Counted from the stretch's first letter, positions 35,561-45,874 are shown. The stretch: 64,000 nt of DNA from an uncultured Clostridia bacterium (GCA_934129745.1 CAKOWZ010000004.1:1-64000); one strand, 5' to 3'. The notes: a model not told the origin generated them from the sequence alone. Translations and numbers: made by a program.

Positions 35561-38359
35561 GTGATTGAAAAAATGAAAAAAAGTAAGAAAAGAATATTTA
35601 TAGTTTTACTATTTGTAGCAATAATAGCAATAGCATTAACCATAATGTTCAGAAGTGCTTATTTAGAAAAACTAGAAATTGGTGAACAATATATTTCTGT
35701 TTTTTGGACTAATTTTCAATATAAAACTATTTCATTAGTAACAACATTTGTATTAATATTTGCAGCAATTTATAGTACAAATAAAAGAATATATTCAGGA
35801 TTAAAAGATTTTTATGAAGATGAAAAAAAAGAAATGCCAAAATTACCAAATAAATCAATTTCACTGATAATTGCAACATTGGTAAGTATGGCAACAAGTG
35901 AATTAACATTAAAAAAATTATTATTATTTATTAATAGTACATCATTTGAAATTAATGATCCGATTTTTAATCATGATATTGGATATTACTTATTTCAAAA
36001 ACCATTTTTAGAATATATTTTATGGTTTGGAATAATAACTATTGTAGCAATAACAATATATGCAGGAATTTATTATATAGTAGCCTTAAATACCCAATTT
36101 GATGGTGTTAGAAGTGAAACATTAAAAAATAGTAAAATAGTAAAACAACTTTTAAATAATTGTAAGGTATTATCAATTTTAGTTGCTATATTAACTTTTC
36201 TAAAAACACAAGATTTAAGCTCAAGCAAATTTTTGACAATTGGTGATAAAACCTCATATTCTTTATATGGAGCAGGTTTAGCAGATGTAAGTATAAAATT
36301 ATGGGGATATAGATTACTTGCAATTATTATTGTAGTATCTGTATTTTTGGCAGTTTCATCATATAATAAGGGGAAAACTAAAAAAGTAATAGCATCAATT
36401 TTAACTGTTCCAATTTATTTGTGTTTATTAGTATTTACTTTAATTGGATATAATGCTATTTTTATAAATTCTAATGAATTAGATAAACAAAAAAATTACA
36501 TAAATTATAATATTGAAAATACACGTTCAGCTTATAATATATCAATTGATGAATTATCAGTCCAAAATGATGGAGCATTAGAAAATGATGATATTGTAAA
36601 AAATGCTGATTTATTAGGAAATATATCAATTGTTAACAAAGATTTAGTATTACAAAATTTAAATGGAACATTAACAAATAAAGGATATTATAATTATAGT
36701 ACAAGCCAAATTTCTCAATATAAAATAGGTGATAAAAATATGACAGTATATTTGTCACCAAGAGAAGTTGTAAATAAAGATAATTCATATATAAATTCAA
36801 CATATCAATATACACATGGATATGGTGTAATTGCAACATCTGCTTCATCAACAAATTCAATAGGTAATTTAGAAAATTATCAAAAAGGATTTAAAGATAC
36901 AGATTTAGAAATTAGTGAACCAAGAATTTATTTTGGTAAAGAAACTAATGGAACAATTGTAACAAATAGTGAAGGAAAAGTAGAATTTGATTATCCTATT
37001 TCAGAAGGAAAAAGTGAAACAAATAAATATGATGGAAAAGCTGGGCTAAAACTTGGTTTTATTGATAGAATGATAATTTCAATTTCACAAGGAGACACAA
37101 AACTTGCATTTTCATCAAATGTAACATCAGAAAGTAAAATATTATTAAATAGAAATATCATAAAAAGAGCAAAAAATATAATGCCATATTTAATTTATGA
37201 TGAAAATCCTTATTTAGTAATAACAAATGATGGGAAATTAGTATGGGTATTAGATGGATATACAACATCAAATTATTATCCATATTCTCAAAAAACAAAT
37301 ATTGATGGAAAAGAAATAAATTATATTAGAAATTCAGTAAAAGTGCTTATTGATGCATATGATGGAACAACAAAATTCTATATAACAGATAGAACAGACC
37401 CTATAATAATGGCATATAGAAAAGCTTATAAAAATTTATTTGAAGATTTAGATGAACAAATTCCAGAAGATATTATGAATCATTTGGTATATCCAGAATA
37501 TTTATATAATATTCAAGCAAATATTTTAAAAAGATATCATAGTATACAACCTGATGTTTTATACAGGACAGATGATGTTTGGGATATTTCTACATATAGT
37601 GTATCAGGTTCTTCAAATAGTAGTATTTCACCTGTTCAAAGCTATTATACAATGGTAAAAACAGTTGATAATAATGAAAATACTTTAGGTTTGGTTATAC
37701 CATATACTGTGTTTGGAAAACAAAATATTACTTCATATTTAGTTGGAACTTATGAAAATGGAAGTCCAAATTTAAAATTATATACATTTCCTGATGATAG
37801 TAATGTAATAGGTTTAATACAACTTGATACTCAAATAGAGCAAAATGAGGAAATATATAAACAAATAGAAAACTTGAATGTATCAGGAACAAAATTAACT
37901 AAAAATATTGTTGTAGTTCCTATAGATAATAAATTATTATATGTAGAAGCTATTTATCAGCAATATATTAATGAAGAAACAGCATTACCAACACTTAAGA
38001 AAATTGTTGTTGCTTCAGGAAATAAAGTTGCAATTGGAGATGACTTAAAATCAGCTCTTACTAACTTAGTATCTCAAAATGCAATTGGTATTGAAACATC
38101 AAGCACTGATGATATTCAAGGTTTAATTGAACTTATAATAAAAGCAAACAAAAACCTTGAACAATCTACTGAAAATGGTGATTGGGAAATGGTTGGAAAA
38201 GATATGGAAAGATTGCAAAAATTAATTACTCAACTTGAAAAAGTTTATGATGAAGAAAAAGCTAATAAAGACAATAATTCATCATCATCTAACAATAATG
38301 AAAATAAAAATTCAGATAAAGATACTAATGAACAAGAAGAAAGGAATAAAACAATATGA
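35561..38359 (+). CDS. UPF0182 family membrane protein
   Basis: A 932-residue protein with seven transmembrane helices in the first 300 residues and a large extracytoplasmic domain (to about 850), with YSQKTNIDGKEINYIRNSVKV and the NHLVYPEYLYNIQ stretch typical of UPF0182; the last 70 residues are Asn/Asp/Ser-rich. Function unknown. The start is uncertain between GTG 35561 (AAAGG only 3 bases away) and ATG 35573. It follows ftsY by 13 bases, and its last four bases overlap the pgsA start (ATGA). Confidence 0.9.
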   Translation: MIEKMKKSKKRIFIVLLFVAIIAIALTIMFRSAYLEKLEIGEQYISVFWTNFQYKTISLVTTFVLIFAAIYSTNKRIYSGLKDFYEDEKKEMPKLPNKSISLIIATLVSMATSELTLKKLLLFINSTSFEINDPIFNHDIGYYLFQKPFLEYILWFGIITIVAITIYAGIYYIVALNTQFDGVRSETLKNSKIVKQLLNNCKVLSILVAILTFLKTQDLSSSKFLTIGDKTSYSLYGAGLADVSIKLWGYRLLAIIIVVSVFLAVSSYNKGKTKKVIASILTVPIYLCLLVFTLIGYNAIFINSNELDKQKNYINYNIENTRSAYNISIDELSVQNDGALENDDIVKNADLLGNISIVNKDLVLQNLNGTLTNKGYYNYSTSQISQYKIGDKNMTVYLSPREVVNKDNSYINSTYQYTHGYGVIATSASSTNSIGNLENYQKGFKDTDLEISEPRIYFGKETNGTIVTNSEGKVEFDYPISEGKSETNKYDGKAGLKLGFIDRMIISISQGDTKLAFSSNVTSESKILLNRNIIKRAKNIMPYLIYDENPYLVITNDGKLVWVLDGYTTSNYYPYSQKTNIDGKEINYIRNSVKVLIDAYDGTTKFYITDRTDPIIMAYRKAYKNLFEDLDEQIPEDIMNHLVYPEYLYNIQANILKRYHSIQPDVLYRTDDVWDISTYSVSGSSNSSISPVQSYYTMVKTVDNNENTLGLVIPYTVFGKQNITSYLVGTYENGSPNLKLYTFPDDSNVIGLIQLDTQIEQNEEIYKQIENLNVSGTKLTKNIVVVPIDNKLLYVEAIYQQYINEETALPTLKKIVVASGNKVAIGDDLKSALTNLVSQNAIGIETSSTDDIQGLIELIIKANKNLEQSTENGDWEMVGKDMERLQKLITQLEKVYDEEKANKDNNSSSSNNNENKNSDKDTNEQEERNKTI

Positions 38360-38949
38360 CTTTACCAAATAAATTAACAATTTTTAGAATAATTTTAGTT
38401 CCAATAATGGTAATAATACCATTTTTACCATTAGAAGGAGAATTATTTAATATACCAATAACATGGTTATTAGTTGAATTAATATTTATAATTGCATCAA
38501 TTACAGATAAATTAGATGGATATTTAGCTCGTTCAAGAAATCAAGTAACTACATTTGGAAAATTTTTAGATCCAATAGCTGATAAAATATTGGTTTTGTC
38601 AGCTATGATAATGTTAGTTGAAAATTCAAGATTACCAGCTTGGATTCCAATTATAGTTCTATTTAGAGAATTTTTGGTTTCAGGTTACAGATTAGTTGCT
38701 GTTCAAAAATCTGGAAATGTTATTGCTGCATCAATTTGGGGTAAACTAAAAACAGTTACTCAAATGATAGGTATAATAATAGCATTAATTGATATGAATA
38801 GTTTTGGAACATGTATTTTTGGAAACTTATCTGGTTGGAGTTTAGCAATTAATATTATGAGTACATTAATATTATCAATATCTGTAATTGCTACAATTGT
38901 TTCTGGAATTGATTATATGAAAAATGGAAAAGATTTGTTAAAAGACTAA
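38356..38949 (+). CDS. pgsA: CDP-diacylglycerol--glycerol-3-phosphate 3-phosphatidyltransferase
   Basis: A 197-residue CDP-alcohol phosphatidyltransferase; DKLDGYLARSRNQVTTFGKFLDPIADK fits the DGxxAR-G-xLD-xxxDK signature (only part quoted). It makes phosphatidylglycerophosphate, the precursor of phosphatidylglycerol. Its ATG overlaps the UPF0182 stop, indicating translational coupling. Confidence 0.95.
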   Translation: MTLPNKLTIFRIILVPIMVIIPFLPLEGELFNIPITWLLVELIFIIASITDKLDGYLARSRNQVTTFGKFLDPIADKILVLSAMIMLVENSRLPAWIPIIVLFREFLVSGYRLVAVQKSGNVIAASIWGKLKTVTQMIGIIIALIDMNSFGTCIFGNLSGWSLAINIMSTLILSISVIATIVSGIDYMKNGKDLLKD

Positions 38950-38995
38950 TTTTAAACAAAAGAATTTAATCTTTTCGAAAGGAATGTAAATTATT

Positions 38996-40993
38996 ATGAA
39001 TAAAACAGAGGCTAAAAATAAAATTGATGAATTAAGGAAAACTTTAGAATATCATAATAAAAAATATTATGATGATGATAACCCAGAAATTTCAGATTTT
39101 GAATATGATATGCTAAATAATGAACTTAAAAATTTGGAAAAACAATTTCCAGATTTAATAGATGAAAATTCAAATACACAAAAAGTAGGTGGACATGTTA
39201 AAGAAGGTTTTTCTGAAGTAGTACATGAAGTTCCACTTCAAAGTTTACAAGATGTTTTTTCTATTGAAGAATTAAAAGAATTTGATGAAAGAGTTAGAAA
39301 AAATATAGGTGATTTAGAATTAAATTATGTTGTAGAAACTAAAATTGATGGTTTATCAGTTGCTCTTGAATATGTAAATGGTGAATTTGTGAGAGGTGCA
39401 ACAAGAGGAAATGGTTTAATTGGTGAAGATGTAACTGAAAATTTAAAAACTATTAAAAATATTCCTAAAAAATTAAAGGAAAATGTAAATATAATTGTTA
39501 GAGGCGAGGTTTTTATAGGAACTCAAGATTTTGAAAAAATGAATGAAGAAAGAGAAGTTCTAGGTGAAAGTTTATTTGCAAATGCAAGAAATGCAGCAGC
39601 TGGTTCTTTAAGACAACTTGATTCTAAAATAACAGCTAAAAGACCTTTAGATATATTTATTTTCAATGTTCAGAGATTAGATGGAAATACATTTAATTCC
39701 CATAATGAACAATTAAATTATATGAAAAAACTTGGATTTAATGTAAATCCAGTTCATGATTATTGCTCAAATATTGATGATGCAGTTGAAGCAGTAAAAA
39801 AAATTGGAGAAAATAGAGATAAACTATCATTTGGAATTGATGGAGCTGTTATAAAAGTTGATGAATTAGATTTAAGAGAAAAATTAGGTGTAACATCAAA
39901 AACTCCAAGATGGGCTATTGCATACAAATATCCACCTGAACAAAAACAAACAATTTTAAAAGACATAATTTGTCAAGTGGGAAGAACAGGAGCAATAACA
40001 CCTATGGCAATCCTTGAACCTGTAAGAGTTGCAGGCTCAACAATTTCAAAAACTACATTACATAATGAAGATTTTGTAAAAGAAAAGGATTTAAAAATTG
40101 GTGATACTGTTATAATCCAAAAAGCTGGTGATGTAATTCCAGAAGTAGTTTCAGTTGTTAAAGAAAAAAGAACTGGAAAAGAAAAAGATTTTTCAATGCC
40201 TACAGTATGCCCAGTTTGTGGCGCACCAGCTATAAGAGAAGAAGGTGAAGCAGTTACAAGATGTACAGGAATTGAGTGTAGTGCAAAAGCTTTAAGAAGT
40301 ATTGTACATTTTTCTTCAAAAGTAGGAATGGATATTGATGGATTAGGTTATAGTATAATTGAGCAATTAATTGATAAAGGATTAATTAAAGGAATTGCAG
40401 ATATTTATACTTTAAAATTAGAAGATATCGCATCTTTAAAGAAAAATGGAAAAAAATTCGCTCAAAATCTTATAGATGCAATAAATGAAAGCAAACACAA
40501 TGATTTATCAAAATTACTAACAGCACTTGGAATTAGACATGTTGGAGCAAGACTTGCAAAAAGTTTGGCAAAAAAATACAAAAATATAGATGTTTTAATA
40601 AATACTAATTTAGAAGAATTAAGTATGCAAGATGATGTTGGAGAAAAAACAGCTTTAAGTATTTATGAATTTTTTAAACAAGAACAAACAATAGATTTGA
40701 TAGATAAATTAAAATCAGCAGGTGTTAATATGGAAAGCTTAGAAGAAGAAAGCACTGATAACAGATTTGAAGGTATGACATTTGTTTTAACAGGAAGTTT
40801 AGAACAATTTACACGTGATCAGGCATCAGAAATTATTGAAAAAATGGGTGGAAAAACATCTAGTTCAGTATCTAAAAAAACCACATATGTTCTTGCAGGA
40901 GAAGATGCTGGTAGTAAATTAACTAAAGCTCAAAACCTTGGTATTACTGTAATTTCAGAAAATGATTTTAAAGAAATGATTAGTGAAAAATAA
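38996..40993 (+). CDS. ligA: NAD-dependent DNA ligase LigA
   Basis: A 665-residue ligase with Ia domain, adenylation domain with ETKIDGLSVAL (active-site Lys about 115), OB fold, a C4 zinc finger (CPVCGAP and CTGIEC, about 404-430), helix-hairpin-helix and C-terminal BRCT domain (about 585-665). It seals nicks using NAD. GAAAGGA is 12 bases upstream of the ATG. Confidence 0.97.
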   Translation: MNKTEAKNKIDELRKTLEYHNKKYYDDDNPEISDFEYDMLNNELKNLEKQFPDLIDENSNTQKVGGHVKEGFSEVVHEVPLQSLQDVFSIEELKEFDERVRKNIGDLELNYVVETKIDGLSVALEYVNGEFVRGATRGNGLIGEDVTENLKTIKNIPKKLKENVNIIVRGEVFIGTQDFEKMNEEREVLGESLFANARNAAAGSLRQLDSKITAKRPLDIFIFNVQRLDGNTFNSHNEQLNYMKKLGFNVNPVHDYCSNIDDAVEAVKKIGENRDKLSFGIDGAVIKVDELDLREKLGVTSKTPRWAIAYKYPPEQKQTILKDIICQVGRTGAITPMAILEPVRVAGSTISKTTLHNEDFVKEKDLKIGDTVIIQKAGDVIPEVVSVVKEKRTGKEKDFSMPTVCPVCGAPAIREEGEAVTRCTGIECSAKALRSIVHFSSKVGMDIDGLGYSIIEQLIDKGLIKGIADIYTLKLEDIASLKKNGKKFAQNLIDAINESKHNDLSKLLTALGIRHVGARLAKSLAKKYKNIDVLINTNLEELSMQDDVGEKTALSIYEFFKQEQTIDLIDKLKSAGVNMESLEEESTDNRFEGMTFVLTGSLEQFTRDQASEIIEKMGGKTSSSVSKKTTYVLAGEDAGSKLTKAQNLGITVISENDFKEMISEK

Positions 40994-41005
40994 AAAGAAA
41001 AAGGG

Positions 41006-41045
41006 AAGGAGTGTGTAATTTTTGTAAATTACACAAAATATTATG
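41006..41045 (+). promoter_or_regulatory. Second Shine-Dalgarno-hairpin-ATG leader
   Basis: AAGGAG (41006-41011), one base, a perfect 9-bp stem (41013-41021 with 41026-41034, 4-nt loop TTGT), eight bases, ATG (41043). Folding cuts the spacing from 31 to about 9 bases. Same layout as 13681-13738, with the shared start GGAGTGT. Confidence 0.6.
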
Positions 41046-41282
41046 GATGGTAAATATACATTTAAGGAATTTGAAAAAAATTTAGATGATGGATATCAAA
41101 TGTATTTTACATATGTTAGAAACAGATATTTATTATTTAAAACAGCAGAAAATTGTTATACACAAAAATTGCTAGATGCAGATGAAAAAAATCCACAACC
41201 AAGACATGCAATTATTACACATAGAAGAGTTAAAGAAATGTTCCCTTTTATGGAAAATATTGAATATAAGGTAGGAATTTAA
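41043..41282 (+). CDS. Small hypothetical protein
   Basis: A 79-residue soluble protein, no recognised family. It has YQMYFTYVRNRYLLFKTAENCYTQKLL and RHAIITHRRVKEMFPFME stretches with many aromatic and basic residues (only short parts considered). Its start codon is reached across the hairpin leader described at 41006. It ends 3 bases before the next gene, so both are likely co-translated. Confidence 0.75.
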   Translation: MDGKYTFKEFEKNLDDGYQMYFTYVRNRYLLFKTAENCYTQKLLDADEKNPQPRHAIITHRRVKEMFPFMENIEYKVGI

Positions 41283-41285
41283 CAA

Positions 41286-42227
41286 ATGATTTTATATAAT
41301 GTAGAAATTTATTTTATGATGTTTATGATTTATGCAGTTGCAGGCTGGATTATGGAATGTACATTAGGTGTTATTCAAAAACACAAATTTGTAAACAGGG
41401 GATTTTTAATTGGCCCATATTGTCCTATATATGGTGTTGGTGTTGTAAGTGTTTCACTACTTTTAACACGTTTTTCTAAAAATTATATTTTATTATTTTT
41501 CTTAGCATGTTTAGTATGTGGAGTACTTGAATATTTAACGAGCTATTTTATGGAGAAAATTTTTAAAGCAAGATGGTGGGATTATACAAGAAGGAAATTT
41601 AATATAAATGGTAGAGTATGTCTTGAAACATTAATACCATTTGGAATTATAAGTGTAATTGTCATAAGTTTTGTTAATCCTTGGTTATTAGACAAGCTAT
41701 ATATGATACCACATAATGTTTTAACAATAATAGTTTGTTCTTTTTTGGTAATTTATTTGATAGATACATTTGTGTCATTTAATATTATTTTGAAATTTAA
41801 AAATCTAAGTAAACAAGAAAAAGACAATACAGAAGAAATCACTAAAAAGGTAAGAGAAACAGCAGAAGCTGCTATAGAAAAATTAAAAATCGAAAAAGAA
41901 AATTTGATAAGCAAAATAGATATAAAGAATTTTTCTTTATCACCTATTATGTATTACACAAGAAAAAAATATACTCGTAATATAAAGAAAAATCCAACAA
42001 CATTAATTAACACACTAAAATTACGTATCCAAAGTATTGATGACAAAATGAAAGATATAGGAAAAGATTTATCTGAAAAAATTGCTAGTATTAAAGAAAA
42101 TCAACCTAAAATATTTAATAAGGAAATCAAAGAAAAATTTGGAAAACAATCAAAATTAAATAAAAGGTTAATTAGTGCATTTCCTAATGTAGAGCAAAAA
42201 GATTATACTAGAAAGAAAAATAGATAA
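41286..42227 (+). CDS. CmpB-type putative ABC transporter permease (PF06541)
   Basis: A 313-residue protein. The first 185 residues have four to five helices with AVAGWIMECTLG, NRGFLIGPYCPIYG and LEYLTSYFMEKIFKARWWDY, all typical of the family annotated as putative ABC permease (CmpB). No ATPase is nearby and transport is not shown for the family. Residues 190-313 are a Lys-rich, helical cytoplasmic tail. AGGA lies 9 bases before the ATG. Confidence 0.85.
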   Translation: MILYNVEIYFMMFMIYAVAGWIMECTLGVIQKHKFVNRGFLIGPYCPIYGVGVVSVSLLLTRFSKNYILLFFLACLVCGVLEYLTSYFMEKIFKARWWDYTRRKFNINGRVCLETLIPFGIISVIVISFVNPWLLDKLYMIPHNVLTIIVCSFLVIYLIDTFVSFNIILKFKNLSKQEKDNTEEITKKVRETAEAAIEKLKIEKENLISKIDIKNFSLSPIMYYTRKKYTRNIKKNPTTLINTLKLRIQSIDDKMKDIGKDLSEKIASIKENQPKIFNKEIKEKFGKQSKLNKRLISAFPNVEQKDYTRKKNR

Positions 42228-42289
42228 ATATATTAAAATGTTTAAGTAAAACTAAATTTTATTAATTAATAAGAATCGAGGTCTTAAAA

Positions 42290-42820
42290 ATGGAAATACA
42301 GGAATTAAAAAAAGATTCTGCAAATAAAGAATTATTTGAAAAAGCATTACAAGAATCAGGGCTATATTTAGAATGGGCAAGTCCTGAAATTCAAGATGAT
42401 AAAAATTTAGTAATGATGGCAGTTAAACAAAATCCAGGTGCATTAGAATTTGCAAGTAATAGATTAAAAGATGATAAAGATATTTTATTAGAATCTGTTG
42501 AAAATGTTGGTTGGGTTATGTGTTATGCAAGTGATAAATTAAGAGCAGATAAAGATATTGTTCTTAAAGCTGTAAAAAATGATGGTCAAGCTTTATATTA
42601 TGCTTCTAAAGAATTACGTGATGATAAAGATGTTGTATTAGAGGCTGTTAAAAATAAGGGAATTATTGTTAAATATGCAAGTTTGCGTATAAGATCTGAT
42701 ATTGATGTTGCTATTGCTGCATTAACTCAGAATGCAAAGACTATGTCATATGTTAAAGGATGTTTAAATCCCGAAATACTTCAAAATGAAGAGATTCAAA
42801 AGGTCCTAAATCAAGAATAA
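42290..42820 (+). CDS. DUF4116 repeat protein
   Basis: A 176-residue protein made of about three and a half repeats of 25 residues of the form D-K-D-[IV]-[VL]-L-x-AV-K-N-x-G-x-x-[LI]-x-[YF]-A-S (for example DKDIVLKAVKNDGQALYYAS). The repeats match DUF4116, a helical repeat of unknown function found in Legionella, protist and gut bacterial proteins. Soluble, no signal. CGAGGT precedes the ATG. Confidence 0.85.
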   Translation: MEIQELKKDSANKELFEKALQESGLYLEWASPEIQDDKNLVMMAVKQNPGALEFASNRLKDDKDILLESVENVGWVMCYASDKLRADKDIVLKAVKNDGQALYYASKELRDDKDVVLEAVKNKGIIVKYASLRIRSDIDVAIAALTQNAKTMSYVKGCLNPEILQNEEIQKVLNQE

Positions 42821-42823
42821 TTG

Positions 42824-42914
42824 AATATTCGGGAACATGGCAAATTTGCATGACTCCAATCATCCCAGGTTATTTTTTGAAACTGAAACTAATTTGCCAT
42901 ATGTTCCCAATATT
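42824..42914. repeat. 91-base inverted repeat between convergent genes
   Basis: Left arm (about 42824-42846, GGGAACATGGCAAATT) and right arm (42891-42914, AATTTGCCATATGTTCCC) pair over about 22 bases with a 2-base bulge and enclose a 44-base loop. There is no T-run directly after either arm. It may be an atypical terminator for DUF4116 and rqcH, or a small inserted element. Confidence 0.6.
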
Positions 42915-44714
42915 TCACTTTAATTCTAAATTAGCAGGACTAACATTAACAGTAGAATTAGTTGTATAAATAACAAATCCAGGCTTACTATTAGAAGGCT
43001 TTTTTACATACTTACCTAAAGTATAATCAACAGGCACATTTGAAGAAAGCCTAGCTTTACTATAATAAGCAACAATTTGAGCACACTTTATTATCACATC
43101 AATAGATGGAGTTGTATTATTAGTAAGTAAAATTCCATGACTACCATGAATATCTTTTGTATGAAACCACATATCATGTGATTTTAAAACCTTTGTTGAC
43201 AAATAATCATTCTGTTTATTATTCTTACCAACCAAAAATGTATATTCACCAATTTTATATTCAATAGGAACATAATCTTTATCAGTTTTTTTATCTTTAT
43301 TTTTTTTCTTTACTGTTTTTATATTTTGTGAACCTTTAATCTTTTTACTAAAAAACAAATCATTTTCCTTAATTTCAGTATAAATTTCTTCAACATCAAG
43401 AACACTTTTAGCATTATCTAAAGAAAATATAATTGTTTCAATATAATCTAACTCAGATATTGTTTCAGCTTTTTGTTTATTAACAATTTCTAATGCATTT
43501 TTTAATTTATTATATTTTTTATAATAATTTTTTGCATTAATAGATGGTGATAAATGTTTATTAACAGGAATTTTAATGATTGAATTATTGTCATAATAAT
43601 TTTCAACCTCAATAAAATCATCATCAAATTCTTTAAATTTGTACATATTTGCTGTAATTAATTCACCATATAATTGAAATTTGTCTTTATCTTCACATTC
43701 TTTTAATTTAGAATTTATATTTTGTAATTTTTTAGTAATCTTTTTTAAAGTAGCTTGAACAAGTTTTAAAACAGTATTTCTATAATTTTTAAAATCTGAA
43801 TCTTGTTCTTTTTCAGTATAAAAATCATCTAAAAAGAAATTTAAATTTGGTAAATCATTAGAATGTTCTGATATTATTTTATTTGAATTATTAATATTTG
43901 AATCAGTTTCAATTTTACTTTCATAATTAATATCAAATTCAGAATTATTAACATTTTTTAATGTTACAGTATAATCAGAATTGTATAATTTAAGTGAAAC
44001 ATTACCTTTCAAACATTCACAAATATATGAGTAAATTATTTCAAGATTTTCTTTTGTAACAATATTTTCAATTCTATTTTCATTTAAAATATTTTGAATA
44101 AATAATTTACTAATTCCATTAAAAGTATTAGAAATACCATTATCAAGTGTTTCAAGGTCTTTTGTATAATTATAAAATTCATCAAAATTGTGTATTTTCA
44201 AAAAATCTAATTTTGTAATTTCAGGTAATTCATAAGGATGTGCTGGTAAAATATCTCTAGATGAATTATTTGAAGAATCAAGATGTCTTAAACTATCAAT
44301 AATAATATTTTTATCATTCAAAAGTATTATATTACTATGTTTTCCCATTAATTCAATAATTAATTTTTTTGTTGTTAAATCATTTAATTCATTATAACAT
44401 TCCATATCAATTATAACTATTCTTTCTAATCCATGCATAGAAATATTTTTAATTTTTCCTCCAATTAGATGTTTACGTAAAAGCATACAAAAATTTGGAG
44501 CATTAAGAGGATTTGGTTTAGATTTTGTTGTTAAATTTATTCGATAATTATCTACATTGATAGTACAATTTAATGCATAATTTTTCCCTTTATTATAAAT
44601 TCCTAATATAATTTCATTTTTATTAGGTTCAAAAACTTTATTAATTTTTCCACCAGTTATAAATTCATTTAATTCAGAAACTATTGATTTTGTTACTATT
44701 CCATCAAATGCCAT
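42915..44714 (-). CDS. rqcH: RqcH (Rqc2 homologue), ribosome quality control
   Basis: A 599-residue NFACT protein: NFACT-N domain with NAPNFCMLLRKHL, a helix-hairpin-helix part, long coiled coils (about 310-440), and C-terminal NFACT-R with KSHDMWFHTKDIHGSHGIL. RqcH binds split 50S subunits with stalled peptides and adds C-terminal Ala tails. It is often labelled fibronectin-binding protein. Stalling at rare codons is the type of event that feeds this pathway, which is of interest given the CGG sites. Confidence 0.93.
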   Translation of the reverse strand: MAFDGIVTKSIVSELNEFITGGKINKVFEPNKNEIILGIYNKGKNYALNCTINVDNYRINLTTKSKPNPLNAPNFCMLLRKHLIGGKIKNISMHGLERIVIIDMECYNELNDLTTKKLIIELMGKHSNIILLNDKNIIIDSLRHLDSSNNSSRDILPAHPYELPEITKLDFLKIHNFDEFYNYTKDLETLDNGISNTFNGISKLFIQNILNENRIENIVTKENLEIIYSYICECLKGNVSLKLYNSDYTVTLKNVNNSEFDINYESKIETDSNINNSNKIISEHSNDLPNLNFFLDDFYTEKEQDSDFKNYRNTVLKLVQATLKKITKKLQNINSKLKECEDKDKFQLYGELITANMYKFKEFDDDFIEVENYYDNNSIIKIPVNKHLSPSINAKNYYKKYNKLKNALEIVNKQKAETISELDYIETIIFSLDNAKSVLDVEEIYTEIKENDLFFSKKIKGSQNIKTVKKKNKDKKTDKDYVPIEYKIGEYTFLVGKNNKQNDYLSTKVLKSHDMWFHTKDIHGSHGILLTNNTTPSIDVIIKCAQIVAYYSKARLSSNVPVDYTLGKYVKKPSNSKPGFVIYTTNSTVNVSPANLELK

Positions 44715-44878
44715 TATATGTCTCCTTTCGATTATTTTACTGTGACCTAAGTATATCAGGAAAGAATTTTTTTTTCAAGTAGATTGGAATTATTGAAAAT
44801 ATATCGTAATAATATAATTAAATTTGAATATTATTGTAAAAATTACAAAAACTTAAGATATAAGAAAGAGAGATTAAT

Positions 44879-45874
44879 ATGAAAATTATAATATTAATAA
44901 TAGTGACAATTTTAATATTTACAAATGCACTTACTGATGCACCAAATGCAATTGCAACATTAGTAGGAACTGGTGTTATGGAATTTAAAAAAGCTGCTAG
45001 ATTAAGTGCAATTTTTAATTTAATAGGAATTATTGTTATGTGTTTTGTTAATTTTTCTGTGGCAAATTGTTTAAGTCGGAATGGTTAATTTAAATGATGG
45101 ATTAACAGGATACATTGTTTTAATTAGTGCTATGGTTTCAGTAATAATATTTGCACTTAGTGCATTAATATGGGGAATACCAACAAGTGAGACACATGCA
45201 CTTGTTGCAGGACTTACAGGAGCAGCAATTTCAGCATATGGAATTAGCCGGAGTTAATTTTAGTGAATGGAAAAGTGTTATTATTGGATTAATCTGGTCA
45301 ATAGCTGGAACTTTTATAATTAGTGTTATTATGACAAAAATTATGAATCCAATTTTAAAAAACACTAAAGATAAAAATGTAAAAAAAGGACAAATTTTAA
45401 ATACATGTGGAATGTCATTTATGCATGGAGCACAAGATGGACAAAAATTTATAGGCATATTGATAATTTTTATATGTTTATTACGTAAAACTCCAATTCC
45501 AGAAAATGCGATTCCACTTGATTATATTGGAATTATTATATTTACTGCTGTTGTAATGGCTATTGGTTGTTCTGTTGGTGGAAAGAAAATTGTTGATAAT
45601 ATTGGAACTCAAATGGCAACTCTAAATATTCAAGATGGTTTTATAAGTGATGTTACAACTATTATTACTTTATTAATTGCAAGTTTAACACGGTTTACCA
45701 ATTAGTACAACACATGCAAAAACTATGTCTATAATTGGTGTTTCAAAATCTAATGGTAGAGAACATAACATGAAAAAGTTTTTAGAAATATGTAAAGCAT
45801 GGGTAATTACATTTCCTGTTTGTGGTTTAATTGGTTTTGTTTTATGTTATGGAATGATTAAGATTTTGGGATAA
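44879..45874 (+). CDS. pit: PiT family phosphate transporter, three +1 shifts at CGG
   Basis: The full protein (330 residues, normal for small PiT proteins) exists only if the C of three zero-frame CGG codons is skipped: 45077 (AGT CGG AAT), 45249 (AGC CGG AGT) and 45691 (ACA CGG TTT). Each skip reads Gly and restores family sequence: SGMVNLNDG, SGVNFSEW and TGLPISTTHAKT; the last is the PiT signature. The N-terminal signature is TNALTDAPNAIATLVGTG. Without shifts translation would stop after 70 residues. Ten helices are expected. GAAAGAGAG is a moderate ribosome binding site. The phosphate or sulfate substrate is inferred from the family. Confidence 0.85.
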
